Below are positions 7,989 to 17,730 of a stretch of 64,000 nucleotides of DNA, one piece after another. A model generated the notes under the pieces. That model worked only from the letters and a program-made list of their open reading frames with translations. It did no database searches and had not been told where the DNA came from. The DNA is from UBA4416 sp040386075 (GTDB taxonomy: Bacteria; Bacteroidota; Bacteroidia; B-17B0; Aurantibacillaceae), in NCBI GenBank assembly GCA_040386075.1, contig JAZKGE010000056.1:32211-96210 (forward strand). Direction: 5' to 3'. The translations under genes were made by a program, and so were the position numbers. How positions within the stretch are numbered: position 1 is the first letter of the stretch; the number at the start of each line of letters is the position of its first letter.

Positions 7989-9299
7989 CTAACTTTTTGC
8001 TCTGAAATAAAAAGAAACCGGAACACCTGTGAAGTTATAATGTTCGCGAAACTTGTTTTCCAAAAATCGCTTGTAGGCATCTGTTAAATATTGAGGCGAA
8101 TTACAGAAGAACACAAAAGCACAGGTATCTTTGATCTGAGTAACGTATTTTATTTTCACGATCTTTCCTTTTACTGCCGGTGGTGGGAAGTTTTCGATCA
8201 GTGGTAAGAAGTATTCATTTAATTTACTGGTAGGGATCTTGGTAGTTCTGTTTTGATAAACTTCCATAGCAGTATCAATTACTTTCATGATACGTTGTTT
8301 CTCGGTAACAGAGGTGAAAATAATTGGCACATCTTTGAAAGGCATCATACTTATTCTGATCTGCTCTTCAAAATATTTGGTGGTCATGGTATTCTTTTCT
8401 TCAACCAAGTCCCATTTATTCACAACAATAACAATTCCTTTATGGTTTTTTACGATCAGGTGAATGATGTTCAGATCCTGAGATTCGATACCCAATGTAG
8501 CATCCAGCATCAATACACACACATCAGATGTTTCGATAGCTTTGATGGTACGCATCACACTATAAAACTCAATATCTTCATGCACTTTAGCTTTCTTACG
8601 CATTCCGGCTGTATCGATCAATAAAAAATCGTGTCCGAATTTATTGTAACGTGTGTGAATGGTATCTCTGGTTGTACCTGCAATGGCAGTTACAATATTT
8701 CTTTCTTCACCTAATAAGGCATTAGTTAAAGATGATTTTCCAACATTTGGTCTTCCAACAATGGCAATTTTTGGAAGGTCACTTCCTTCGATCGCGCCTG
8801 TATCTTCAGGAAATGTTTTGATCACCGCATCCATCAGATCACCTGTTCCCATTCCGCTATTAGAAGAAACACAATAAGGATCGCCTAAACCAAGGCTATA
8901 AAACTCAGCAGCATACGAATTACGCTCGCTGTTATCTACTTTATTAACTACTAACAGAACCGGTTTTTTACTGCGACGAACGATATTTGCTACATCTTTA
9001 TCAAATTGTGTAACTCCATCGGTTACATCCACCATAAAAATAATGCTGGTACTTTCATCAACAGCTATCTGAACCTGTTTACGGATCTCTTCTTCAAAAA
9101 TATCGTCGCTGCCTTTAATATAACCTCCTGTATCAACTACCGAAAACTCTACACCATTCCAGTTTGATTTACCGTAATGTCTATCACGCGTTACTCCCGG
9201 TTCATCATCTACAATGGCTTCACGCGACTCGGTTAATCTGTTAAAAAGGGTTGATTTCCCCACATTTGGGCGACCAACAATAGCTACTAAATTTGACAT
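7989..9299 (-). CDS. der: Ribosome biogenesis GTPase Der (EngA)
   Basis: 436 residues, the usual length. Two tandem GTPase domains are visible: GRPNVGKSTLFN at residue 9 and GRPNVGKSSLTN near residue 181, each followed by DxxG (VDTGGY, IDTAGM) and NKxD (VVNKVDN, VVNKWDL) motifs. The C-terminal KH-like domain ends YKRFLENKFREHYNFTGVPV. Der acts in maturation of the large ribosomal subunit. A TAnnTTTG box ends only 4 bp before the ATG, so the transcript is probably leaderless or nearly so. Confidence 0.96.
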   Translation of the reverse strand: MSNLVAIVGRPNVGKSTLFNRLTESREAIVDDEPGVTRDRHYGKSNWNGVEFSVVDTGGYIKGSDDIFEEEIRKQVQIAVDESTSIIFMVDVTDGVTQFDKDVANIVRRSKKPVLLVVNKVDNSERNSYAAEFYSLGLGDPYCVSSNSGMGTGDLMDAVIKTFPEDTGAIEGSDLPKIAIVGRPNVGKSSLTNALLGEERNIVTAIAGTTRDTIHTRYNKFGHDFLLIDTAGMRKKAKVHEDIEFYSVMRTIKAIETSDVCVLMLDATLGIESQDLNIIHLIVKNHKGIVIVVNKWDLVEEKNTMTTKYFEEQIRISMMPFKDVPIIFTSVTEKQRIMKVIDTAMEVYQNRTTKIPTSKLNEYFLPLIENFPPPAVKGKIVKIKYVTQIKDTCAFVFFCNSPQYLTDAYKRFLENKFREHYNFTGVPVSFYFRAKS

Positions 9300-9303
9300 G
9301 GCG

Positions 9304-9311
9304 CAAAGGTA
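9304..9311 (-). promoter_or_regulatory. der -7 promoter box
   Basis: TACCTTTG on the minus strand matches TAnnTTTG and lies 4 bp upstream of the der ATG. No good -33 TTTG is seen at the right spacing. Confidence 0.5.
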
Positions 9312-9328
9312 ACAAAAAAGCCTAAAAA

Positions 9329-9619
9329 TCAGAATTTAAATGACAAGCCGGCTGTTTTCAGAGCGGTTTTAAGCTTAGGAATAGAGCCGGGACCCATTCC
9401 ATGCAGTTTAAGTATATCAGCTTCGCTATATTTGGCGAGTTTTTTTAGTGTAGTTATGCCTGCACTTTCCAGTGCACGTCTGGCAGGAGCAGAAAGTGTA
9501 GCAAGAAAATTATTTTCAGGTTTACGTTCTTCTTCACAAATGGGGCAGGTAGGGCAGTCGCTACTTTTATAGTATTGATGCCCTTTTTTACAAGTTCTGA
9601 GAGTTTTTGTTGCTACCAT
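9329..9619 (-). CDS. Zinc-ribbon plus helix-hairpin-helix (RNAP alpha-CTD-like) small protein
   Basis: 96 residues. The N-terminal third has Cys/His pairs typical of a zinc ribbon (TCKKGHQYYKSSDCPTCPIC). The rest, LSAPARRALESAGITTLKKL to LHGMGPGSIPKLKTAL, is a helix-hairpin-helix domain of the type in the C-terminal domain of the RNA polymerase alpha subunit, so it may bind DNA. It lies between der and carA on the same strand. It is a recurring small gene family in Bacteroidota; its function is not established. Confidence 0.65.
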   Translation of the reverse strand: MVATKTLRTCKKGHQYYKSSDCPTCPICEEERKPENNFLATLSAPARRALESAGITTLKKLAKYSEADILKLHGMGPGSIPKLKTALKTAGLSFKF

Positions 9620-9640
9620 GGTCTTGTAATTAATTAAACT

Positions 9641-10756
9641 TTATTTTTTTGCAGCCTTCATATTTGCTACGAATTCATCAAATAAATAACGCGCGTCAAA
9701 TGGTCCGGGACAAGCCTCCGGATGATATTGCACCGAAAATGCAGGTTTGTTCTTTAAACGTATTCCCTCAATGGTATTATCATTCAGGTTTATGTGAGTG
9801 ATCTCGATATTTGTGTTTTTAGCTATATCATCTACATTCACAGTAAAACCATGATTTTGGGAAGTGATCTCGCTTTTTCCTGAAATGATATTTTTAACAG
9901 GGTGATTGATGCCTCTGTGTCCTGCATGCATTTTATAGGTCGAAACCCCTTGTGATTCGGCCAATAACTGATGTCCTAAACAAATCCCGAAAACCGGTTT
10001 TCCTGTATCTACCAAACTCTTAACCAATGTGATCTCATCTTTCATTACTCCCGGATCGCCGGGACCATTACTTAGCATGATACCATCCGGGTTAAAATCC
10101 ATGATCTCCTTTAAGCTTGATTTCATTGGAAACACTTTTAAGAAACAGTCTCTTTCAGTTAAAGAACGCAGGATGTTTTTCTTTGTTCCAAAATCGATCA
10201 CCGCTACTTTATAGGCTGCTTTTTGGTCGCCGGTTTCGTATGCTTTGGTTGTAGCCACTTTTGATGATAGTTCCAAACCTTCCATTTTTGGTACTTTGGC
10301 CAATAATGCTTTTAAAGCATCAATATCAGCATTGTCGGAAGAAATGATGCAGTTCATAGCACCTTTATCTCTTATGTAACGTACAATTGCTCTTGTATCT
10401 ACGTCGCTGATCGCAACTACACCATCATTTTCAAAATAATCCTGTAAAGATTGAGTACCGCGTTTGCGTGAAAAACCATCATTGAATTTTTTGCAGATCA
10501 TGCCCGAGATCTTGATACCTTCGCTTTCTACTTCGCTTTCCTCAACGCCATAATTACCAATGTGAACGTTATTCATCACGATAATTTGCCCGTAGTATGA
10601 AGGATCAGTAAAGATCTCCTGATAACCGCTCATTCCGGTATTGAAACAAATTTCTCCGGTTGTAGTACCTATTTTTCCGGCTGCTTTTCCTTCAAAAATT
10701 TTTCCGTCCTCTAATAAAAGAATGGCTTTAGGCTTGGTTTTATATTTTAGTTGCAT
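9641..10756 (-). CDS. carA: Carbamoyl-phosphate synthase small (glutaminase) subunit
   Basis: 371 residues, the normal length. It hydrolyses glutamine and passes ammonia to CarB for carbamoyl phosphate, feeding pyrimidine and arginine synthesis. The N-terminal CPSase small domain (LLEDGKIFEGKAAG, GEICFNTGMSGYQEIFTDPSY) is followed by a class I amidotransferase domain with nucleophile Cys259 in FGICLGHQ and the His/Glu pair in VQYHPEACPGP. No carB lies next to it in the window, so the subunits are split. The arginine decarboxylase fragment at the left edge is the only other gene here that touches arginine metabolism. Confidence 0.96.
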   Translation of the reverse strand: MQLKYKTKPKAILLLEDGKIFEGKAAGKIGTTTGEICFNTGMSGYQEIFTDPSYYGQIIVMNNVHIGNYGVEESEVESEGIKISGMICKKFNDGFSRKRGTQSLQDYFENDGVVAISDVDTRAIVRYIRDKGAMNCIISSDNADIDALKALLAKVPKMEGLELSSKVATTKAYETGDQKAAYKVAVIDFGTKKNILRSLTERDCFLKVFPMKSSLKEIMDFNPDGIMLSNGPGDPGVMKDEITLVKSLVDTGKPVFGICLGHQLLAESQGVSTYKMHAGHRGINHPVKNIISGKSEITSQNHGFTVNVDDIAKNTNIEITHINLNDNTIEGIRLKNKPAFSVQYHPEACPGPFDARYLFDEFVANMKAAKK

Positions 10757-10843
10757 AGATTTTTAGAAAGGTTTTCCTAAAAACCAAAGGTCGCAATAAT
10801 TTAAAGAATGAGAAAGGGTTGTTAATAGGTTTTTAATAAAAAC

Positions 10844-10878
10844 AAAAAGAGGCCACCATGTACTGATAACCTCTTTTT
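10844..10878 (-). terminator. Terminator of the delta-60-repeat gene
   Basis: AAAAAGAGG (10844-10852) and CCTCTTTTT (10870-10878) form a 9-bp stem just past the stop codon at 10898 of the minus-strand gene, upstream of carA. Confidence 0.7.
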
Positions 10879-10897
10879 GAAACTTAGTTTTTAAAAA

Positions 10898-13800
10898 TTA
10901 TTGTTTAATGATCTTCGTCATTAAACCGGTTGCATTATTTCCACTGATCTTAATGAAATAGATGCCTGAAGTTTCGCCATTGATATTCAAAACCGTTTGA
11001 TTTTGATCGATGTTTTGCTTTAAAACGACCTGGCCAACTGAATTATATACTTCAACAACCATATCTTCGCTGATTTCATTGATAAATAAATTAAATTCTC
11101 CATTATTTGGATTCGGGTAAACGGTTATTTCGTTTTCTTTAGCTGTCAAAATTTCAAGACCTCCTTCGTCGTTCGCAGTTCTCAATAATGCTGTACCATC
11201 AGGAGTTCCAATGGTGAAATATTGGCCGTCAGAAAAATTTACGTTAGTAAATGTGGCTACCTGGCAAACATTATCATAGTTGAAACCTGATGTAATTCTG
11301 CTGGCATCTGTAAATGTTCCGTCATTATCAATTAATAATTCCAAATTGGAAGAGCCTCCTGAGGCAATACCACTTAAATAGAATTTCAAGGTTACCGTTC
11401 CCACGTCATTTGTTTTATCTACGCGCCATGTACGTTGCATACGTTTGCCTGAAACACCGTAAGCTACAGGCACATCAGTATTGTTAGATGAAGTGCTGGC
11501 ATTGTTATGAGCCCACATTAAAAAATCATCATTTGAAAGAGCTGAAGGCTGGCTCATTTCCACAATATTGCCTTTTGAAGAAACCTGGCTGGAACCTAAT
11601 CTTTGACCAATACCTGCTGCCTCAAAGCTATGTGTGCTTTCAAACCCATATATATCTAATGCAGTAGTCAGATTATATTTTGTAGCTAAATAATTTTCAA
11701 CAATAATCCGTTCTGCTTCATTTAAAGTTGTTGAAAATACAATGGCTTCTGCAATTTTACCATTAAAAGGGCTGGTAGCTCCTGATGAATTTGCACCTAA
11801 TCTTAAATAATTATTGGTTACAGGAGTTGCATCTGCTCCTGTTTTAGCTGAAGTTAAAACTCCGTCCCTGTAACCATTTATAATATCTGTATTACCATTC
11901 CATACGTTAGATAATATACGGTAGTTTGGAGCATAAGCGTGTGGAATATCTATATATGTGCCGGCAGAGTTCCTTGTAAAAGATCCATAAGTTCCGGTTG
12001 ATGAAATTAAAGTACCCCATAAAGATGCAGAACCTTTTGTTCCTGCACCTGATGTATATTTTGAGTTTATAATCATGCCTGTATGCGTATTGTTGTCAGC
12101 AGCGGCAACTACAAACCATGATAAATTTGCAGTATTCACATCAGGAATAGCAGGCGTAGTAACATAATCATTAGTACCATCAAAATCTATTACAGGCAAA
12201 TTGTTTAATTGATTGGTTAAAAATGCGGGTCTGTTAATTAATGTTGCTTGTGTAGCGTTTTTTGTATTGCCCGAACGGTCAGTCCAGGTTTGAACAGCTG
12301 AGCCATTGGTTAAGGCTAAGCTGGAAGCGTCTAACCATAGTTCGGTATTTACACTACTCCCAACACCACCGGGACCAGGTATGATTGAGTTGTTATTTGA
12401 AGAAATCGATATAGAAGTGGAAGCAGAACATCCATTAATGTCGGTTACTGTAACAGAGTATTGTCCGGGAGTAGAGGTTGTAATAGTGGATGACGTTGCT
12501 CCTGTGCTCCACAGATAAGACGTAAAAGAACCGGCATTTAGTGTCACCGGAGCGCCGTTGCAGATGCCTGTGCCTCCTGTTATAGTTGGCGTAGGTAAAG
12601 AATTAACAGTTATAGTAATGCTTGTACATGCTGTAGGCGTTGTACAAGCACCTTCTCCTCTTACATAATACACGGTTGTTGTGGTTGGCGAAACTACTAT
12701 GCTGGTTCCAGCACCTTCGGCAATTCCGGCACAACTTGAGGAGTACCATTGCCAGTTCGATGCATCATTTAATGTTCCGGATGAGATCGATAATGTGGTA
12801 CTCTGGCCGGCACACACCGATGAGGTTGAAGCACTTACGGTTGGTGCAGAGGCATTTAAACAAACTGCTTTCAATCTTGCTATTCTATTCGCCGATGTAC
12901 TGTCATACAAGGTAAAAGTGCCGCCAATTAAAATATTCTGGTCATTTTGTATAGCCGTGGTATAAACAATATTATTTGCTCCCCACAAAGGAACAAACGT
13001 TGTATTTAAGCTTCCATCGGTATTTAAACAGGCAATTCTGGCTCTGCTAATGCCATTATATGCTGTAAATTGTCCACCGATAATTACTTTACTATCACTT
13101 GTCAGGCTAATAGCAAAAACAATGTTGTTGATGCCCGTACCTGTAAAAGAAAAAGTTGGATCAATAGATCCATTAGAATTTAAACGTGCGAGTCTTGTTC
13201 TGGGTGTACCGTTGTACGAAGAAAAATTGCCTCCTATTAAAATTTTGCCATCCGGTTGAATGGCAGTAGCGTATACCAAACTGTTAGCTCCAGAGCCAAC
13301 AACAAACGTAGCATCCAGGGTTCCATCGGCATTTAGCCTGGCAATTTTATTTCGGGCAACCCCATTAAAAGTTCCGAAATTGCCACCTATAATAATTTTA
13401 TCGTCGCTTTGTACAGTTAGATGATAAGAATAAATATTAAATCCGGTTCCTGTATTGGTATTAAAGGTAGCATCCAGCGTGCCGTCAGTATTTAATAAAG
13501 CTACCCCATTCGCTGCAACACCATTATACGTAGTAAATGCACCGCAAATAACTATCTTTCCATTGCTTTGAAGCCCGATTGAATATACAAATCCATTAGC
13601 TCCGGTACCAGGAGTAAAAGTCGTGTCCCGTGTCCCATCTGAATTGATCCTAACAATTCGTGCTATAGGAACACTGTTGTAGGATGTAAAATTTCCCCCG
13701 CAAAGTATTTTACCATCGCTTTGAATGGCCAAACCCACCGGCGAAGCATTAAACCCGGTACCTACATTAAAGGTCGGATCAATTGTTCCGTTGGTATTTA

Positions 13801-14044
13801 ATCTGGCGATTCTGTTTCTTGAAGTTCCGTTGTAGCTGGTGAAATCACCGATAATTATTGGTTTCCCATCACTTTGAAAAACAATGTTGGATAATCTGTT
13901 GCTGGCTGCTGTGCCCGGAGTAAAAGTAGGGTCAAGAGTTCCGGCTTGAGCATATACGGTGGGTTTTGTGAGAAACACCATGCATATAAAAGAAAGAATT
14001 TTAATAGACAGGTTTAGAGGTTTAGCGGGTAAAAATAGATTCAT
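10898..14044 (-). CDS. Large secreted delta-60-repeat protein with LamG-like domain and T9SS sorting signal
   Basis: 1048 residues. A signal peptide (end near VYAQ) is followed by seven delta-60 (DUF5122) beta-propeller repeats of about 45 residues, each with an IQSDGKILIGGNF-type core and RIARLNTDGTLD. Two Ig/PKD-like stretches follow (VSASTSSVCAGQSTT, PTPTITGGTGICNG), then a concanavalin/LamG-like domain about residues 565-780 (ELWLDASSLALTNGS, NDYVTTPAIPDV, YNGFNGKIAEAIVFS-like). The C-terminus ITVYPNPNNGEF...GIYFIKI is a type A T9SS sorting domain, so it is a surface or released protein exported by the type IX system. The ligand is unknown; adhesion is an inference. Confidence 0.85.
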   Translation of the reverse strand: MNLFLPAKPLNLSIKILSFICMVFLTKPTVYAQAGTLDPTFTPGTAASNRLSNIVFQSDGKPIIIGDFTSYNGTSRNRIARLNTNGTIDPTFNVGTGFNASPVGLAIQSDGKILCGGNFTSYNSVPIARIVRINSDGTRDTTFTPGTGANGFVYSIGLQSNGKIVICGAFTTYNGVAANGVALLNTDGTLDATFNTNTGTGFNIYSYHLTVQSDDKIIIGGNFGTFNGVARNKIARLNADGTLDATFVVGSGANSLVYATAIQPDGKILIGGNFSSYNGTPRTRLARLNSNGSIDPTFSFTGTGINNIVFAISLTSDSKVIIGGQFTAYNGISRARIACLNTDGSLNTTFVPLWGANNIVYTTAIQNDQNILIGGTFTLYDSTSANRIARLKAVCLNASAPTVSASTSSVCAGQSTTLSISSGTLNDASNWQWYSSSCAGIAEGAGTSIVVSPTTTTVYYVRGEGACTTPTACTSITITVNSLPTPTITGGTGICNGAPVTLNAGSFTSYLWSTGATSSTITTSTPGQYSVTVTDINGCSASTSISISSNNNSIIPGPGGVGSSVNTELWLDASSLALTNGSAVQTWTDRSGNTKNATQATLINRPAFLTNQLNNLPVIDFDGTNDYVTTPAIPDVNTANLSWFVVAAADNNTHTGMIINSKYTSGAGTKGSASLWGTLISSTGTYGSFTRNSAGTYIDIPHAYAPNYRILSNVWNGNTDIINGYRDGVLTSAKTGADATPVTNNYLRLGANSSGATSPFNGKIAEAIVFSTTLNEAERIIVENYLATKYNLTTALDIYGFESTHSFEAAGIGQRLGSSQVSSKGNIVEMSQPSALSNDDFLMWAHNNASTSSNNTDVPVAYGVSGKRMQRTWRVDKTNDVGTVTLKFYLSGIASGGSSNLELLIDNDGTFTDASRITSGFNYDNVCQVATFTNVNFSDGQYFTIGTPDGTALLRTANDEGGLEILTAKENEITVYPNPNNGEFNLFINEISEDMVVEVYNSVGQVVLKQNIDQNQTVLNINGETSGIYFIKISGNNATGLMTKIIKQ

Positions 14045-14198
14045 TACATTAGATTTTATTTATACTAAATTACATTATTATAGAAAATTAGTGTTCTTTA
14101 TTTCGACCAATTAAGCTCCTGAAACGGCCATTCATTTTATGGAGCTGATTATAGCTAAAATCCTGCCAATTTTCCTAAACTTGATTTAGGAAACTATG

Positions 14199-17024
14199 TC
14201 AACGTGAGAGTTTTTCCTTCAAATACTTAGCCGTATAACTGGCTTTACTTTTTGAAACGTCTTCGGGCGTTCCCTGGGCAACTATAGTTCCACCTTCTTC
14301 TCCACCTTCAGGACCGATATCTATCACCCAATCTGCACACTTAATAACATCAATATTGTGTTCGATCACAATAATGGAATGGCCTCTTTCTATCAATGCC
14401 TGGAATGATCTTAATAGTTTGGCAACATCATGAAAATGTAATCCGGTGGTTGGCTCATCAAAAATAAACAAGGTTTGTGTTGTAGAACTTCCACCGATCA
14501 AAAAAGTAGCTAATTTGATGCGTTGAGCTTCTCCACCACTTAAAGTACTGGATGATTGACCCAGTTGAACATAACCTAATCCAACTTCCTGTAATGGTTT
14601 TAAGCGTTCAATAATACGTTTGCAGATCCGGTCGGTATTATCCTGGCTAAAATAAACAACTGCATCATCAATGGTCATTTCCAACACATCAGAAATGGAT
14701 TTTCCTTTGTATAAGATCTCCAGTGTTTCCGCTTTAAAGCGTTTCCCTGCGCAAGCTTCACATGGCAGCTCAATATTGGCCATGAACTGCATTTCCACCG
14801 TTATAGTTCCTTCTCCTTCACATACCTCACAGCGTCCTCCATCTACGTTGAACGAAAAATGAGAGGGTTTGTAATTGCGAACCTTAGCTAAGCTTTGTTC
14901 CGAAAATAAATTTCTGATCTCATCATAAGCTTTGGTATATGTAACCGGGTTACTGCGGGATGATTTACCGATCGGATTTTGATCTATAAATTCTACATGC
15001 TGAATTTGCTTTAAACTTCCTGAGATCCTATCGCTCTTGTTATTGGCAAAATAGCCGTCCAAATGTTTTTTGACATTAGGGTACAATACTTTTTTTACAA
15101 GCGTTGATTTACCCGAACCACTCACACCTGTTACACAGCACAATGTATTTAAAGGAAATTTTACCGAAATATCTTTTAAGTTGTTTTCGGTGGCATTATG
15201 TATCTCAATGAACTCTTTCCATTTGCGACGTGTTTTTGGAACTTCGATCCTTAATTTATTGGTCAAATATTTTGCCGTAAAACTTTTGGAGTCTTTTAAT
15301 AGTTCTTTTTGGTTTCCCTGAAACACCAACTCACCGCCATTGGTTCCAGCTTCGGGTCCAATATCAATTAACTGATCTGCAGCCTGCATAATGTCTTCAT
15401 CATGCTCCACAACGATCACTGTATTTCCTTGTGCTTTTAATGACCTTAAAACTCCGATCAGACGTTCGGTATCTCTTGAGTGTAAACCAATGCTGGGTTC
15501 ATCTAAAATGTATAAACTTCCAACCAGGCTGCTTCCTAAAGAAGTTGCTAAGTTTATACGCTGACTCTCGCCACCACTTAAGGTATTGGCAACACGGTTA
15601 AGGCTTAAATAACCTAACCCAACGTCCAGTAAAAATTGTAAGCGACTATTAATTTCAAGTAATAAACGTTTAGCAATAGAAGTATCGTGTTCGTTTAATT
15701 TTAATTTTTTAAAGAAAACAGCAATATCTGATACAGGTAACAGAACCAATTCGGAAATGCCTTTGTCGCCAACCTTTACGTAATTGGCATCTTTTCGTAA
15801 GCGTGTTCCCTGGCAATCCGGACAAACCGTTTTACCACGATAACGGGCCAGCATCACACGGTATTGAATTTTATAACTTTCTTTCTCCAGCATTTTAAAG
15901 AAGGCATTGATACCTTCAAAATGCTGATTCCCTGTCCATAATAATTCGTATTGAGCTTTGGTTAATTGAACAATAGGCTTATGAATAGGAAAATCGAATT
16001 TGTGAGCACTTTTAACTAACTGGTTTTTGTAATACGACATCGTTTCACCATTCCAGCAGGCTATGGCACTATCGTAAACCGAAATACTTTTATTTGGAAT
16101 TACCAGATCAGGATCGATACCGATGATACTTCCAAAACCTTCGCAGGTTTTGCAGGCACCAATTGGGTTATTGAAGCTGAAGAAGTTCATGTCGGGTTCT
16201 TCAAATGTGATCCCATCAGCTTCAAATAAATTAGAGAAATGATGTTGATTGTATTTCCCGTTCTCCTTTTCAATAAACACATCGCACTCGCCATTACCTT
16301 CCTGGAAAGCTGTTTGAACGCTATCTGCCACGCGGTTCTGAAAATCTTCATCGGTAATATCAACAACAATCCTATCTACCAGTAAAAAAATGACGTCTGT
16401 TTTCTTTGATTTTTTAGCGTCAAAATCACTTATCTTAATGATCTGTTCATTTACTAAAACTCTTGCAAAACCTTGTTGATTCAATAATTCAAGGTGTTTT
16501 GCCAGGTCTCTGTCTTTTGGAACAATTAATTTAGAAAGAATCAAACATTTGGTTTCGTTAGGTAATGTATTTACAAAATCTACCACATCGGTTACCGTAT
16601 CGCGTTTTACTATTTTACCGGAGATGGGACTATATGTCTTTCCAACGCGTGCGTATAACAGTTTCAGATAATCGTAAATTTCGGTAATAGTTCCAACGGT
16701 GCTTCGCGGGTTACGTGAAATCACTTTTTGTTCAATTGCAATAGCCGGAGAAATTCCTTTGATATAATCTACTTTTGGTTTTTCTAAACGTCCTAAGAAC
16801 TGGCGTGCATAGGCTGATAAGCTTTCTACATAACGGCGCTGTCCTTCGGCATATAAAGTATCGAAAGCCAGAGATGATTTTCCGGAACCCGATAAGCCTG
16901 TGATCACAATAAATTTATTACGCGGAAGCGCTACATCAATGCCTTTCAGGTTATGCATGCGGGCACCTTTAATAATAATAAATTCTTTAGGATCGAGGAT
17001 TGTTATATCTTTTTGAGTAGCCAA
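14199..17024 (-). CDS. uvrA: Excinuclease ABC subunit A
   Basis: 941 residues, full length. This is the ATP-dependent damage-recognition subunit of nucleotide excision repair. Walker A of the first half is GLSGSGKSSLAFDTLYAEGQ, followed by RYVESLSAYARQFL; that of the second half is GVSGSGKSTLVKKVL. Two ABC signatures (NTLSGGESQRINLA, STLSGGEAQRIKLA) and zinc-binding CxxC pairs (CKTCEGFG, CPDCQGTR, CEVCEGEG, CEACAGKR) are present. The reading frame begins with TTG at 17024, two codons after an in-frame TAA, with no ATG available. The TTG start lies about 20 bp after a TATATTTG promoter box. Confidence 0.97.
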   Translation of the reverse strand: MATQKDITILDPKEFIIIKGARMHNLKGIDVALPRNKFIVITGLSGSGKSSLAFDTLYAEGQRRYVESLSAYARQFLGRLEKPKVDYIKGISPAIAIEQKVISRNPRSTVGTITEIYDYLKLLYARVGKTYSPISGKIVKRDTVTDVVDFVNTLPNETKCLILSKLIVPKDRDLAKHLELLNQQGFARVLVNEQIIKISDFDAKKSKKTDVIFLLVDRIVVDITDEDFQNRVADSVQTAFQEGNGECDVFIEKENGKYNQHHFSNLFEADGITFEEPDMNFFSFNNPIGACKTCEGFGSIIGIDPDLVIPNKSISVYDSAIACWNGETMSYYKNQLVKSAHKFDFPIHKPIVQLTKAQYELLWTGNQHFEGINAFFKMLEKESYKIQYRVMLARYRGKTVCPDCQGTRLRKDANYVKVGDKGISELVLLPVSDIAVFFKKLKLNEHDTSIAKRLLLEINSRLQFLLDVGLGYLSLNRVANTLSGGESQRINLATSLGSSLVGSLYILDEPSIGLHSRDTERLIGVLRSLKAQGNTVIVVEHDEDIMQAADQLIDIGPEAGTNGGELVFQGNQKELLKDSKSFTAKYLTNKLRIEVPKTRRKWKEFIEIHNATENNLKDISVKFPLNTLCCVTGVSGSGKSTLVKKVLYPNVKKHLDGYFANNKSDRISGSLKQIQHVEFIDQNPIGKSSRSNPVTYTKAYDEIRNLFSEQSLAKVRNYKPSHFSFNVDGGRCEVCEGEGTITVEMQFMANIELPCEACAGKRFKAETLEILYKGKSISDVLEMTIDDAVVYFSQDNTDRICKRIIERLKPLQEVGLGYVQLGQSSSTLSGGEAQRIKLATFLIGGSSTTQTLFIFDEPTTGLHFHDVAKLLRSFQALIERGHSIIVIEHNIDVIKCADWVIDIGPEGGEEGGTIVAQGTPEDVSKSKASYTAKYLKEKLSR

Positions 17025-17045
17025 AATTTAATGATTAGAGAGTAT

Positions 17046-17053
17046 CAAATATA
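17046..17053 (-). promoter_or_regulatory. uvrA -7 promoter box
   Basis: TATATTTG on the minus strand, 21 bp upstream of the uvrA start. No LexA-like palindrome is seen around it. Confidence 0.45.
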
Positions 17054-17120
17054 ATAGTTTGAATGCTGTTTTTTGCATTATATGTATTAACAAATGTTAT
17101 AAAGTTTGGTTTAAAAATAT

Positions 17121-17153
17121 TCGTCATTGCTTTACTGCGTTCGCAATGACGAA
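17121..17153. repeat. Short palindromic repeat (family C relative)
   Basis: TCGTCATTGC at 17121 and GCAATGACGA ending at 17153 are perfect inverted arms around TTTACTGCGTTC. The sequence lies between uvrA and the 189-aa gene and shares the GTCATTGC core with 5649-5737. It may also serve as a transcript-end hairpin. Confidence 0.55.
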
Positions 17154-17156
17154 AGG

Positions 17157-17726
17157 TTACTCCAGTCTTTTAGAAATGATCTTGGAGATATTACCAAATA
17201 CCTGTCCGGGAGAAAATTTACGCCACTCAAAGTCATTGAGTTCGCCACCTGTTAAAAAATAGTAATCAAGGCTTGCCTGTTTAAACTCTTTCAATACATG
17301 ATCCCTGAAATTGATGAATGCGATCCAGCCATCAGGTTGCACATCTTCAAACCATTCCTCATAATAAGAATCATCAGAGTGATGAAAATTTAATACGTTT
17401 TCACCGATAAGGATGTATTTATTTATTTTATGATAAGCCAGTTCATCAATGATATCCCGTTTTAGTAACATAATATCGTTGTTGATTGCATCGTTCCATT
17501 CGCCTATCAGTTCAATAATAGCATATTTTTCATCATAATCAACGAACAATATTTTCAGGTAAAGCGTCTCGCTTCCCATATCGTCCCATTGTGGATGGAT
17601 ATAGTAATTGTAAACTGTATTGGTAAAGGTAAACTCGCTGTATTCAGCGCCATAAAATGGCGAATCTTCATCTTCAGAAGCGATGTACAAATGTTGCCAG
17701 TTATAAAAAGGTTCTAATTCGTGCAT
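17157..17726 (-). CDS. Conserved hypothetical cytoplasmic protein
   Basis: 189 residues, acidic and rich in Tyr, Asp and Glu, with no signal peptide or membrane segment. Segments such as HPQWDDMGSETLYLKILFVDYDEKYAIIELIGEWNDAI and YILIGENVLNF (quoted in part) suggest an alpha/beta fold, but I cannot name a family. It lies 4 bp downstream of the exonuclease gene on the same strand and is probably translated from the same mRNA, as part of the ispH-exonuclease unit. No function can be assigned. Confidence 0.6.
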   Translation of the reverse strand: MHELEPFYNWQHLYIASEDEDSPFYGAEYSEFTFTNTVYNYYIHPQWDDMGSETLYLKILFVDYDEKYAIIELIGEWNDAINNDIMLLKRDIIDELAYHKINKYILIGENVLNFHHSDDSYYEEWFEDVQPDGWIAFINFRDHVLKEFKQASLDYYFLTGGELNDFEWRKFSPGQVFGNISKIISKRLE

Positions 17727-17730
17727 CTTG

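Noticed and set aside
12681..12965. Plus-strand frames within the delta-60 gene
   Set aside because: Shadows of a strongly repetitive, biased coding sequence on the other strand.
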